Shown: positions 28,033 to 37,042 of the stretch, piece after piece
How the letters are laid out: every line of letters starts with the position of its first letter
Numbering within the stretch: the first letter of the stretch is position 1
NCBI GenBank assembly: GCA_903834925.1
Contig: CAILLA010000136.1
Location: forward strand, 1 to 64,000
Reading direction: 5' to 3'
Source of the DNA: an uncultured Schlesneria sp.
Lineage (GTDB): Bacteria; Planctomycetota; Planctomycetia; Planctomycetales; Planctomycetaceae
Length of the DNA: 64,000 bases
Program-made: the position numbers and the translations under genes
Notes under the pieces: generated by a model
Seen by the model: only the letters and a program-made list of their open reading frames with translations
Database searches by the model: none
Told to the model about the DNA's origin: nothing

Positions 28033-31000
28033 ATGACACGACAGCCGGTGCGGGTTAAAGACCACCAAGACAGTCAACTTTTGAGCAAACGCGATATGGA
28101 TGGCGGACAGCAGCAACCTGCTTTGAAGCAACAAACCGTTAAAACGCAGATTCATCTTGATTCTCGATCAGGCGACAAATCAGTCGATTCCGATCTACTG
28201 GCTCAGTTTGACCTGTTCCGAAGAATGAAAAAGCCCATTTCTGCCGAGAAACTGCCTGGTGGCATTGTCCTGCGCCGGTACAACAAAGGGGAAATCGTCT
28301 TTCAACAGGGGCAGGCTGGCGGAACGGCATTTTATATTCCCACCGCCGAAGACTTGAATCGAATCAAGGCCTTAGATGCAGATCTGCAATCATCATCGAT
28401 TGCGTCAGATGCCCCCGACCGAAATCGGCAGATCCTGACGGCGGTGATTGTTCCATCAACCGCGCGAACACGGACCAAAGGTTTCTTCGAACGATTGTTT
28501 TCGCCATCCACCAAGACTTCGTCTCGACAAATCAGTTCAATTCCGAGTGACGGACCGACTGACATCAATTACGAGACCCGAGAAGCACCGTTGATGGAAG
28601 GTGATGTTTTCGGTGAAATGAGTTGCATTTCGTTCACTCCTCGTTCGGCAACCGTCATCACGCGAGTCGACTGTTTGCTCCTGGAGTTTAATCGTAATGT
28701 CTTCGAGACACTCCGCGATGACCCGAACCATCAAGCGGCGGTGGACAAAGAATATCGTCGACGTACGCTCGATACGCATCTTCGCCAATTCCAGATTTTT
28801 AGTGGCCTGACGGAATCTCAGATTCAAACACTTAAGGACAACGTCACACTGGAAATCGTCCCGCCGGGGAAAGTGATTTGCGAAGAGGGAGAACCATGGT
28901 CAGATTCAAAACCGCTCGACGTTTTCATCGTACGAAACGGTGTTGTTCAAGTGATTGCCAACACGAATTTGTCTCTGGGAATGGATGACATTCGCGATTG
29001 GACGACCTTTTGTCGTCAATTGAATGAGAGCCAGGCCGAAGCGCCGAAACCAATTGCAAAACCGGCCGCATCGCCAATTGCACGTGGTGCAGTTTCCGCT
29101 CCAACAACTGACACGAAGCCTGTTTCACTTGCAGAGCGCGTGGCAGCCCCACAGGTTCTAACCGATAAGGGATCAGCGCACGCGACTTCAGCGCCGGCCG
29201 ATGTCAGTTCCACGCCCAAAAAGCTCTCGCCACTTGAGCTAATGCGAGCCAAACAAGCGGCCGCTGCCGCTCCTCAGGATTCCTCGACACCTGCCGCCGG
29301 CTCGCCAGCAACGAAAGAAAAACCAGCGGACGACGCGGTCGCCCCGAAAAAGCTATCGCCGATCGAGCAAATGCGAGCCAAGCAGGCAGCGACAGCGCAG
29401 GAATCTTCCGTGGTTGCTGGCGAACAGCCAGCCGTACCCCTTGTCGAGAAAAAACCAGCCGACGAAGTGGTCGCCCCGAAAAAGTTGTCGCCGATCGAGC
29501 AAATGCGAGCCAAGCAGGCGGCCGCTGCGGCAGCGAACGCACAGGAATCTTCCGTCGTTGCTGGCAAGAAGCTAGCCGTACCCTCTGTTGAGGAAAGACC
29601 AGCGGAAGAGGCGGTTGCCCCGAAAAAGTTGTCGCCGATCGAGCAAATGCGAGCCAAGCAGGCGGCGGCTGCGGCAGCGAAAGCACTGGAACCTTCCGTC
29701 GTTGCTGGCGAACAGCCAGCAACACCCTCTGTCGAGGAAAAACCAGCCGACGAAGTGGTCGCCCCGAAAAAGCTGTCGCCAATCGAACAAATGCGAGCCA
29801 AGCAGGCAGCCGCCGCAGCGGCGAAAGCACAGGAATCTTCCGTAGTTGCAAGCGACCAGCCAGCTGCTAATCCTGCGGAAGAAAAACCTGCGGACGCCGT
29901 CGCAGCGCCCAAAAAACTATCGCCGCTTGAGCAAATGAGGGCCAAACAGGCCGTTGCCGGCTCTGGTCCAGCTGCTACTAAACAGACTTCTTCCGCCCCG
30001 ACCGGCGAAATCACCGCTGGCCCAAAGGGAAATCCAAATGCCACAACCGCCAACCTGGAAAAGCCGCAAACCCCATCGGGGAAGGCCAGTATCGAAGTCG
30101 ATGTAAACCTGCCATTGCTGCGAGCCAAGCGTCTTGACCAACCGGGGTCACTCGTTTTTCTGGTCAAATCGTGGCTGAACGATCATGTCCTTGAAGCGGC
30201 TCAACGGATTGCCAATCTGACGTTAACCGGCGAGCCTTTGATTCACGCTCAAGAATTGGTCCTTTCCGCCCTCAATCAACTGCTCGGTCGCCCTGATTTC
30301 TTGAACGATAAGCGGTTAATTTCGGACATTTATGTTAAGCCTGAGCTCCTGCGAAAAGTGGCTACTTTCCCGAAAGGGATCAAGGGGATTGAGAAGAGTT
30401 GGTCGGAGCTGGAATTGAGAACCGCCGGACGCGCGGCATTCAGCGAAATTTTCCCCGATCTGATTCGCAAACCCATCGAATCGTCCGGGCCGCCGCGCGT
30501 TCTCGCTTACCTGTCGCGCGGCGAATGTTTTGGTGAAATTGCGGTGGTCACTCGCAGTCCGCGTAATGCGAGTTGCATTGCCTATAACCATCCTTCGACA
30601 GAAGAAGCTCGCGATTTTGGCAATGTTGAACTCGTGCGAATTCGTGGTGCGGCCTTTCGCAAGCTCATGGATGAATCACCGGCGCTGAAGCAGCAGGTCG
30701 AATCTCTCGCACAAAAACGCGTCAAGCAGACGCAATCTTCGGGTGCGAAACATACAGAATCCGACCTGATCGCCTCGGCCGAGTTTCAACAGATGGGACT
30801 CTTTCAGGGAAGTCGGTTACTCGTCATCGACCTGGATTCGTGTACGCGTTGTGGCGATTGCGTTGAGGCGTGCGTGAAAACCCACGATGACGGTTATTCG
30901 CGATTGTTTCTGGATGGACCACGCTATGACCGATTCCTCGTGCCGTCGGCTTGCCGAAATTGCCTCAACCCCGTCTGTATGCTCGGTTGTCCTGTGGGAT

Positions 31001-31764
31001 CGATCGGACGAGGCAATAATGGCCAGATCGAAATCTATGACTGGTGTATCGGTTGTTCCAAGTGCGCCGATCAGTGCCCGTACGACTCGATTCAAATGCA
31101 CGACTTGGGCCTGATTCCAGAAGAATCCCTCGGGTGGCTTTGTGCCAGTCGTCGATCATTACCCGATGACTGGTATCGGGCAAGGCGGCTGAGCGGTGGC
31201 TGGATGCAAGGAACGTCACCTTTTCTCTGGCAAGGAGATTTTCTCAGGAATTGGACCGAAAGCGTTGCTGAGGCACAATCCATTACGATCTGTTTTCGTC
31301 ACGAGTTTCGTTTGCCGAAGAAATCGAAGAACAGCCACTATCGGCTTTCCATTAACGATGATCGGCGCAAGAGTACTTTGACGAAGATCCGGATCAAAAA
31401 ATCCACTGTCGTCGGAGTCTGGTTGAACGGGAAAAAGCTGGATTGGTCAGGAAATTCTCTTGATCTGTCCACGGAAGATTTTCTCACCACCGAAAACGTC
31501 CTTGCGGTGGAAGTGTCATTGGATTCGCCAATCCCCTACGGTCAAATTGTCCTGTCGGCCTGCCTCGACGCTGTCCCGGAAGCCAGCCTGCAAACACGCG
31601 CGATTCTTGGAGACCAGGTGCTGCCTGAAATGGACCTGGTGACGAGTCGTGCGGCGGTTTGTGACCTGTGCAGTCATCTCCCTAGCCAGCAACCAGCCTG
31701 CGTATCATCGTGCCCGCACGACGCAGCCATCCGTATCAATCCCTTGATCAACTTTCCGACTTAG
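28033..31764 (+). CDS. cNMP-binding / four-[4Fe-4S] electron-transfer protein with internal repeats
   Basis: 1243 residues, an unusual combination. A first CRP-type cNMP-binding fold (about residues 60-240) has an inserted loop and ends with GDVFGEMSCISFTPRSATV. A second one starts at FQIFSGLTESQIQTL (about 258) and reads as far as VIVRNGVVQVIAN-like strands; its second half (VLAYLSRGECFGEIAVVTRSPRNAS) comes only about 500 residues later, so it looks split by an insertion with six tandem repeats (395-643) and a helical segment. An NrfC/HybA-type ferredoxin region follows with CX2CX2CX3C, CX2CX4CX3CP and CX2CX2CX3CP quartets (about 936-1020). After a beta-rich insertion comes a fourth, CX2CX8CX3CP, near residue 1209. 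No signal peptide is obvious. It probably passes electrons between cytoplasmic donors and the heme proteins encoded alongside, perhaps gated by a nucleotide. Individual domains are clear; the role is inferred. Confidence 0.8.
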   Translation: MTRQPVRVKDHQDSQLLSKRDMDGGQQQPALKQQTVKTQIHLDSRSGDKSVDSDLLAQFDLFRRMKKPISAEKLPGGIVLRRYNKGEIVFQQGQAGGTAFYIPTAEDLNRIKALDADLQSSSIASDAPDRNRQILTAVIVPSTARTRTKGFFERLFSPSTKTSSRQISSIPSDGPTDINYETREAPLMEGDVFGEMSCISFTPRSATVITRVDCLLLEFNRNVFETLRDDPNHQAAVDKEYRRRTLDTHLRQFQIFSGLTESQIQTLKDNVTLEIVPPGKVICEEGEPWSDSKPLDVFIVRNGVVQVIANTNLSLGMDDIRDWTTFCRQLNESQAEAPKPIAKPAASPIARGAVSAPTTDTKPVSLAERVAAPQVLTDKGSAHATSAPADVSSTPKKLSPLELMRAKQAAAAAPQDSSTPAAGSPATKEKPADDAVAPKKLSPIEQMRAKQAATAQESSVVAGEQPAVPLVEKKPADEVVAPKKLSPIEQMRAKQAAAAAANAQESSVVAGKKLAVPSVEERPAEEAVAPKKLSPIEQMRAKQAAAAAAKALEPSVVAGEQPATPSVEEKPADEVVAPKKLSPIEQMRAKQAAAAAAKAQESSVVASDQPAANPAEEKPADAVAAPKKLSPLEQMRAKQAVAGSGPAATKQTSSAPTGEITAGPKGNPNATTANLEKPQTPSGKASIEVDVNLPLLRAKRLDQPGSLVFLVKSWLNDHVLEAAQRIANLTLTGEPLIHAQELVLSALNQLLGRPDFLNDKRLISDIYVKPELLRKVATFPKGIKGIEKSWSELELRTAGRAAFSEIFPDLIRKPIESSGPPRVLAYLSRGECFGEIAVVTRSPRNASCIAYNHPSTEEARDFGNVELVRIRGAAFRKLMDESPALKQQVESLAQKRVKQTQSSGAKHTESDLIASAEFQQMGLFQGSRLLVIDLDSCTRCGDCVEACVKTHDDGYSRLFLDGPRYDRFLVPSACRNCLNPVCMLGCPVGSIGRGNNGQIEIYDWCIGCSKCADQCPYDSIQMHDLGLIPEESLGWLCASRRSLPDDWYRARRLSGGWMQGTSPFLWQGDFLRNWTESVAEAQSITICFRHEFRLPKKSKNSHYRLSINDDRRKSTLTKIRIKKSTVVGVWLNGKKLDWSGNSLDLSTEDFLTTENVLAVEVSLDSPIPYGQIVLSACLDAVPEASLQTRAILGDQVLPEMDLVTSRAAVCDLCSHLPSQQPACVSSCPHDAAIRINPLINFPT
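29215..29960 (+). repeat. Six in-frame tandem repeats (KLSPxEQMRAKQA)
   Basis: Six copies of a unit of about 42-48 codons inside the cNMP/FeS gene. Each has the conserved core PKKLSP(I/L)E(Q/L)MRAKQA followed by an Ala-rich helix and a Pro/Glu-rich linker (EKPADEVVAPKK). Copies 2-5 are nearly identical and copies 1 and 6 more diverged, as expected of recent internal duplication. The repeat also creates the long antisense ORFs at 29204-29851 and 29274-30167. Copy number is a likely site of strain variation. Confidence 0.9.
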
Positions 31765-31790
31765 ACCTTAGACCCGTTGAACCACCAAAA

Positions 31791-33389
31791 ATGATTGACT
31801 TCCGAACAGCCTTGAATTCGATCAACCCCAACAAAGAATCGGGGATGCAGGCGAATTCGTGCTGTCGGATTTGTTCCGCATTGACAACCGGCCTCTTCGC
31901 ACTGCTGATCGCAGGCCCAAATGATGCCCAAGGCCAAGTCCCTCCAGCACCGACGCCGATTTCAAGGATGATCGAAAGTACGGATCACATACCCGCGCCG
32001 ATGATGACCTCCGTCGATTCGGCCCAGGGTTTCTTTGCAAAAAACTTTCTGGGGAGTCAATCCTGTACGGCGTCAAGTTGCCATGGAAATCCTCGACGGG
32101 AATCAGTAACTGGATCAGCGGCACATTTTTTCTTCGATGCTGATCGTCACCAGCGAGGCGGAGCCGTTCTTCGTGAAAGACGTTCGAAAGAGATCGCCGA
32201 ACGATTGAACCTCCCTCAGCCCGCATGGGAAACAAAAGAGTGCCTTGTTTGCCACGCACCGGCTGCGATTCAATCCGAGAATCGCCAGGATTTTCAAGCG
32301 AAACTCGCAGAAGGGGTTGGCTGCGAAAGCTGTCATGGACCGGCTCGAAACTGGCTGACTCTTCATCATACGCTCGAATGGAAGTCCCCCGAGATCTGGT
32401 CCAGCGAAATCAAAGAAGAAGTGGGCTTCCGCGAAACCAAGAACCTGCTGAACCGCGTTAATGATTGCGCCGATTGTCATGTAGGTAACGCAAATCAGTC
32501 AGTCAACCATGATTTGATCGCGGCCGGACATCCGCGGCTTGTGTTTGAATACGCTGCCTATCAGTCGATGATGCCGGCTCATTGGCGACGTTCTGAAGAT
32601 CGACAGAGACAGGCGTCGGCTCGTAATTCGTCATGGAGTCAACCAACTTCTGAAGCGTGGGACTGGCTACTCGGACAACTCGTCAACGCCGAACATGAGC
32701 TGAGCATCGTGTCTGCTTCGGGCAGCAATCCAAATGCCGTCTGGCCAGAACTGGCTCAATACGATTGTTTTGGTTGTCACCACGACTTGAGGACAAAAAG
32801 CTGGCAACAATCGCGGGCCGCATGGGACTTGAAACCCGGTGAGTTTCAATGGGGAACTTGGAATCTGGGTTTATTGCCTGAACTGAAAAAATCCTTGAAC
32901 GACGTTGTCGACGATCGATTGCTCGAAAACGTATCGGTGCTTCAAAAGAGGATGAGGTCTCCAACCGTCGAAAGAGCATCCGTTTCCGGTACCGTTCTCG
33001 AATTGCAGCAACAACTGCGTCAGGCGGCATTATCGCTCCAGAAGAAAGGGCTACGCACCGAGGACCTTAGGGTGATTCAGAGATCGTTGCTCAATGATTC
33101 CGCACGATTCACCAACCAAGGCTGGGATCGGTCGACACAGCTCTACCTTGCGCTTGTCGCGATCGATATTGGATTGTCCGAAAATCCCTACATGACAGTT
33201 CGCATGAATCCAGCTCGTGAAGTGACTTACCGTCAGTTGCGAGAGCAGTTGTCTTTCAGAGACTCGACGAAATTGATTCCGCCCCTAGAACATCGCGAAA
33301 GCCCATTTCGTTTGCAGGATCACTGGTCGACAATTCGACAGAACTTTGACGATCTGACGATCCAACTCAGTACGGAGCCGCAGAGATGA
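31791..33389 (+). CDS. Secreted pentaheme cytochrome c (c554-like)
   Basis: About 532 residues from ATG 31791, 26 bases after the cNMP/FeS stop; ATG 31845 (MQANSCCRICSALTTGLFAL) is an alternative giving a shorter signal peptide. Five heme motifs: CTASSCH (CX4CH), CLVCH, CESCH, CADCH, CFGCHH, with VNHDLIAAGHPRLVFEY between the fourth and fifth. The heme spacing and the CESCHG and NHDLIAAGHP blocks match 23543-25108, marking them as paralogues placed on either side of the divergent promoter. The C-terminal 170 residues are helical and heme-free. It is secreted rather than anchored, since no second hydrophobic segment is seen. Confidence 0.85.
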   Translation: MIDFRTALNSINPNKESGMQANSCCRICSALTTGLFALLIAGPNDAQGQVPPAPTPISRMIESTDHIPAPMMTSVDSAQGFFAKNFLGSQSCTASSCHGNPRRESVTGSAAHFFFDADRHQRGGAVLRERRSKEIAERLNLPQPAWETKECLVCHAPAAIQSENRQDFQAKLAEGVGCESCHGPARNWLTLHHTLEWKSPEIWSSEIKEEVGFRETKNLLNRVNDCADCHVGNANQSVNHDLIAAGHPRLVFEYAAYQSMMPAHWRRSEDRQRQASARNSSWSQPTSEAWDWLLGQLVNAEHELSIVSASGSNPNAVWPELAQYDCFGCHHDLRTKSWQQSRAAWDLKPGEFQWGTWNLGLLPELKKSLNDVVDDRLLENVSVLQKRMRSPTVERASVSGTVLELQQQLRQAALSLQKKGLRTEDLRVIQRSLLNDSARFTNQGWDRSTQLYLALVAIDIGLSENPYMTVRMNPAREVTYRQLREQLSFRDSTKLIPPLEHRESPFRLQDHWSTIRQNFDDLTIQLSTEPQR

Positions 33390-35131
33390 GTATCGGATCG
33401 CGTCAGACACTTCTGTGTTTTTTAAGCCTGCTGTTGACGTGCATTCTCAACCAGTTCGCGTATTGTGACGAGGATGTTTCTCGTGACGTACGAGATCGTT
33501 TCGGAACACCCGACAACGGGTCTCGCGTAGTCGTTGGGCTGAAAACCAGTAAATGTTCGATCTGTCACGGCAAAGCGATTTCAGCAGCGAGCGAAGAATT
33601 ACCATCGGATGTGCAGGGACGCGGAAATGATGGCTGGATCCTGGGTGACGAATTACTCACATGGGTCCGCGACGATTTTCACTATCAGGCATTCAGCGTA
33701 CTTTTGAATGACCAATCCCGGCAAATGGCGAAAAGACTCGGCATCGTCGATGCAAATGGAGAATCCGCAGTCCATCAGGACCGACGATGTCTGTCCTGCC
33801 ATGCGTCAATTCCAGTGACTCAGATGTCGTTAGATGGAGACCGCGTCACCCATGATACGTCAACAGATTCTCGCTACACGATTGGCGTGTCGTGCGAAGC
33901 GTGCCACGGTCCTTCCGGTCGGAAAGGGGACGGACCTTCGGGCTGGGAAGAAGCACATGTTGTCGATACGCGCTGGCGAACGATGAATCCAAAGACCAAG
34001 TTCGAAGACTTTGGATATTGGGATATCCATTCTCCCAGAACTCAGACTCGTATTTGTCTTTCGTGCCACATGGGTAATGTCGAGCAAAAAAAGGTGATTA
34101 CCCACGAGATGTACGCGGCTGGCCATCCGCCACTTCCCAGTTTTGAGCTTTCTCAATTCATCAATCAAATGCCAAGGCACTGGCGTCGGTTGGAAGAGAA
34201 ACCGAAATCCTTGCGTGAGAATGTCATCGAAAAACTGACCCAACTCCGACAAGATGGTGACTTTTTCGTGATTGGCGACACCGAACTTGCTGCCACCAAA
34301 TTGACAATGATTTCGGCACTGGTGACGCTGGAAGAATCCATGACATTGACCGCGAATCTGATCGCCGATTCGGCCACGTCGCAGCAGTGGCCGGAACTTG
34401 CCAACTATTCTTGCTTCGCATGTCACCATGAACTCAGCCGTGACGGATGGCGGAAGAAAACAAGATTGAGCAAATTCCCAGGGCGGCCGACGCTTCACGA
34501 GTGGCCATTTGCACTCTCACGCGTGGTTGCTACGGAAATCATCAACGACCAAACCGAACCTGCATTTCAGGAAAACTTGAATGCAATGATTACGGCGATG
34601 ACGGCCCGACCGTATGGTGACTCAACGCAGTTAAAGTTGACAGCCAGGGCTCTTGCCAAAGCGATCGAAGCCGAAACAAAAATCTTGGGCTCCATGACAA
34701 TTGATCGAGAACGAGCAAATCGCTTTTTGACGCAAATCGCGTTAGCGGCGTCGACGGAGTCAACAGATTACGATTCCGCTCGACAGTTCGTCTGGGCTTA
34801 CGAGCGGACCTTCGATGCATTAAACAAGCCAGAGATTTCCACTGACTTCGCAGTGACACAAGAACAAACGAAAAGTCCACAAAAATGGATTGGTGGTCAT
34901 CCGATCCTTGATGAGTTTGAACAAGACCTTGTGCTTTGGCTGCGAGCGAATCGCACGAAAGAACCTTCGGTCAAGTTGGGTTCAAATAAAGAAGCTTTCC
35001 AGCATTCGCAGCGTTCGACCAACGTTTCTGAATCGCTGAAAAAGATTGCTGAATACAATCCACAAAAAACCAACGAACGCTTTCAGCGGCTGCTGAAATC
35101 TCATGTCAATCCGACCGAACAAATTCGCTGA
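33386..35131 (+). CDS. Secreted pentaheme cytochrome c
   Basis: 581 residues. The ATG overlaps the previous stop (ATGA), so this and the preceding cytochrome are translationally coupled. A signal peptide (LLCFLSLLLTCILNQFAYC) precedes CSICH, CLSCH, CEACH, CLSCH and CFACHH. The sequence between hemes 4 and 5 (THEMYAAGHPPLPSFELSQF) is the counterpart of NHDLIAAGHP in the other two pentaheme proteins, with Asn-His-Asp replaced by Thr-His-Glu. Unlike its paralogues, the first heme motif is a standard CXXCH. It closes the plus-strand unit; no terminator is evident, but a REP-like palindrome follows at 35196. Confidence 0.85.
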   Translation: MSIGSRQTLLCFLSLLLTCILNQFAYCDEDVSRDVRDRFGTPDNGSRVVVGLKTSKCSICHGKAISAASEELPSDVQGRGNDGWILGDELLTWVRDDFHYQAFSVLLNDQSRQMAKRLGIVDANGESAVHQDRRCLSCHASIPVTQMSLDGDRVTHDTSTDSRYTIGVSCEACHGPSGRKGDGPSGWEEAHVVDTRWRTMNPKTKFEDFGYWDIHSPRTQTRICLSCHMGNVEQKKVITHEMYAAGHPPLPSFELSQFINQMPRHWRRLEEKPKSLRENVIEKLTQLRQDGDFFVIGDTELAATKLTMISALVTLEESMTLTANLIADSATSQQWPELANYSCFACHHELSRDGWRKKTRLSKFPGRPTLHEWPFALSRVVATEIINDQTEPAFQENLNAMITAMTARPYGDSTQLKLTARALAKAIEAETKILGSMTIDRERANRFLTQIALAASTESTDYDSARQFVWAYERTFDALNKPEISTDFAVTQEQTKSPQKWIGGHPILDEFEQDLVLWLRANRTKEPSVKLGSNKEAFQHSQRSTNVSESLKKIAEYNPQKTNERFQRLLKSHVNPTEQIR

Positions 35132-35195
35132 ACTCGTAGTGGGGGGCAACACTACAATTAGGAGTGCTATTCAACGCGTTTCATGATTTGTTTCT

Positions 35196-35221
35196 CGTTC
35201 CAAAGCTCACGCTTGGGAACG
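35196..35221. repeat. REP-like palindrome
   Basis: CGTTCCAAAGC-TCAC-GCTTGGGAACG is an imperfect palindrome (11-base arms, one mismatch) of the CGTTCCCAAGC type found as dispersed elements in many planctomycete and cyanobacterial genomes. It lies between convergent genes, where it may also act as a terminator. The dispersed nature is from memory, as only one copy is in the window. Confidence 0.55.
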
Positions 35222-35366
35222 CCCACTTCGAAGCGCCGCTTCGCGAATCGCAAGTGAATTTGAAACAGAAGAACGCAAAGCCCTGAAATCTCCGTGCAGT
35301 TCTGGCGACGTTCCGCCGTATGTGATTTATTATCGCCCAAGCTTGGCACACAGTTCGTTATTCACT

Positions 35367-36011
35367 TTATTCACCTTTGCCGAGCAGCCATTCCGCCGCT
35401 AATGCACGAACGGCGTATAAACCTTGGACGCTCGGCATCGTAACAGCTAACAACGATTCCAATTCAGCTCCATTAACCCTCTGAAATGCGTCGCTCAGTC
35501 CAAACTCGGCTAACCTATTTTGTAGGATGTTGTTGATGGCTGTCTGCCCTTCACTTCCAAGAGCCGAGGCCAAAAAACGATGTCTCATCGTCAGGCAGAA
35601 GGCGCAATAGTCATCGATCTCAATTTTCGGTCGGAGGCTGGAACCCGATATTAGTTCGCTCGCGTTTGGCAAGAGTATCATGAGATTCTGAACTAATGCA
35701 CCTGGATCAACAGGTCGTGTTGAATGGGGCTTGTCGAATAACTGAATTGCCCACCCCAACAACGCAGCCGCTTCACCTCGCCAATATGCTTCCGTCTGTG
35801 ATTCACGCGGTAACTCTCCATGCGGCGTCTCGAGAATCTCCCGATGGTATGGTTCGATTTTGGTCCCAAAGTTTAGTTGTTTGAGCCAAGGAAGCAATTG
35901 CGAACAAAGGGACTTGCTTCGTGGATGATCAGTCACTTCGAGCGACGCACGAAACCCAAGAGTTCCAAAAATAACGGCTTGAACGGCAGTTTCGTGGCGA
36001 CTTCGAGTCAT
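35367..36011 (-). CDS. DUF4272 family protein
   Basis: 214 residues. The middle segment TEAYWRGEAAALLGWAIQLFDKPHS and the following FCLTMRHRFLASALG match the pattern of DUF4272 proteins, in which a W.(G/Y)EA..LLWAL.L segment is followed by helices; function is unknown. No signal or membrane segment is seen. An AAAGGG lies five bases before the ATG at 36011. It stands at the start of a block of lineage-specific genes (35.4-45.9 kb) and is oriented like the zinc-ribbon membrane gene upstream, 74 bases away, so they may be cotranscribed. Confidence 0.6.
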   Translation of the reverse strand: MTRSRHETAVQAVIFGTLGFRASLEVTDHPRSKSLCSQLLPWLKQLNFGTKIEPYHREILETPHGELPRESQTEAYWRGEAAALLGWAIQLFDKPHSTRPVDPGALVQNLMILLPNASELISGSSLRPKIEIDDYCAFCLTMRHRFLASALGSEGQTAINNILQNRLAEFGLSDAFQRVNGAELESLLAVTMPSVQGLYAVRALAAEWLLGKGE

Positions 36012-36085
36012 CCCAACCCTTTATGCTCTGTGTGAGCCGCATCCAATTCAAAAAAGCCCAGTTTACCAACGCACCTCGAAGAATT

Positions 36086-36892
36086 CTATTTTTCGCGGCG
36101 AGGTATCCACGTGAGGACGGGCAGACCTGTTTTCGTTCGGCTTGCGGAGGATTTGAGCATCAATTCTTTCAAAGCGGCATGCATCCATTCCAGTTGATCG
36201 GATTGCAGCATTGTGCCAAATTTGACCGTGCGGTCGGATTGAATTTCAATCGAGCGACTGGTGCTGGTTTGACTGTCCGAAACCGAGGTCTTGGTACTGA
36301 TGCTGATCGAGTGGACTTGCAGAGGGTCGAAGCGTTTTTTCCAGACGAAGAGGCCGATCCCCGTGGCGGCATAGGAATTGAATTCGTCGACAACAACGAC
36401 AACTTTACCGAAGAGACTCATGAATGCGGCACCGACGATGACTGTCCCAACGGTCACAAACGGAATGAGAAACACGCACAGGAACAACGTCTCGCCCAAG
36501 CCCATCGGCCCGCCGTTCATTTGGGGATTGCCGTTTTTCACTCCAGGAGCAGGGAACCACGCAGGAAGGGGACCAACCAGGTTGGCGTAAAGACCGGCGA
36601 TCGCGATCAACACGAAAACCGAAACGATCCCGTTCCAGAACAGTGCGATGCCCGTCGCAACGAAAAAACCAGTGAGCGAACGTAACGAGGCCCGCACGGT
36701 TACTCCGTGACCAACCGGTACGATCGAGCAGCCGGCTGGTGGTTGATTGAGGGTTTCCACGATCGAGCGGTTGCGGAAGCTCAGTTCCGACAGCCTCGTC
36801 AATCGGCCGCATGCCGGGCAAAGAGCGAATCCCTCCTGAATGTTGATCGACTCAGACGAGATGAGTTCATCGCAGTCCGGGCAACGCTGCAT
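36086..36892 (-). CDS. Zinc-ribbon membrane protein of unknown function
   Basis: 268 residues from ATG 36892, which follows AAAGGTGCGGAC; the track start at 36907 is five residues longer. The N terminus is a CPDC...CPAC zinc ribbon. Two membrane helices (LTGFFVATGIALFWNGIVSVFVLIAIAGLYA; ETLFLCVFLIPFVTVGTVIVGAAFMSLF) frame a Gly/Pro-rich loop. The C-terminal part (VVVDEFNSYAATGIGLFVWKKRFDPLQVHSI) is beta-rich and may be a PH-like domain. I do not recognise a named family. Other zinc-ribbon membrane proteins are encoded at 37640 and 38445. Confidence 0.6.
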   Translation of the reverse strand: MQRCPDCDELISSESINIQEGFALCPACGRLTRLSELSFRNRSIVETLNQPPAGCSIVPVGHGVTVRASLRSLTGFFVATGIALFWNGIVSVFVLIAIAGLYANLVGPLPAWFPAPGVKNGNPQMNGGPMGLGETLFLCVFLIPFVTVGTVIVGAAFMSLFGKVVVVVDEFNSYAATGIGLFVWKKRFDPLQVHSISISTKTSVSDSQTSTSRSIEIQSDRTVKFGTMLQSDQLEWMHAALKELMLKSSASRTKTGLPVLTWIPRREK

Positions 36893-37042
36893 GTCCGCAC
36901 CTTTCAAGAAGAGCGATTGGACCGGTCAAGACACTGGGCAACTTCACGTTACGGTACGTTTTGAATAACATGTTGGATCTCGAAATTCTAACAAATATCG
37001 ACGCCTGTTGATTCCCCCAAAAGCCAACTGAAAGGCAATACA

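Noticed and set aside
29204-30167. Long antisense ORFs (29204-29851 and 29274-30167) with repetitive protein sequence
   Set aside because: They are mirror images of the tandem repeat in the cNMP/FeS gene; the strong sense frame and its FeS motifs decide the strand.
36023-36685. 220-residue plus-strand ORF opposite the zinc-ribbon membrane gene
   Set aside because: The minus-strand frame has a CPDC...CPAC ribbon and membrane helices; the plus-strand frame is a shadow with no pattern.
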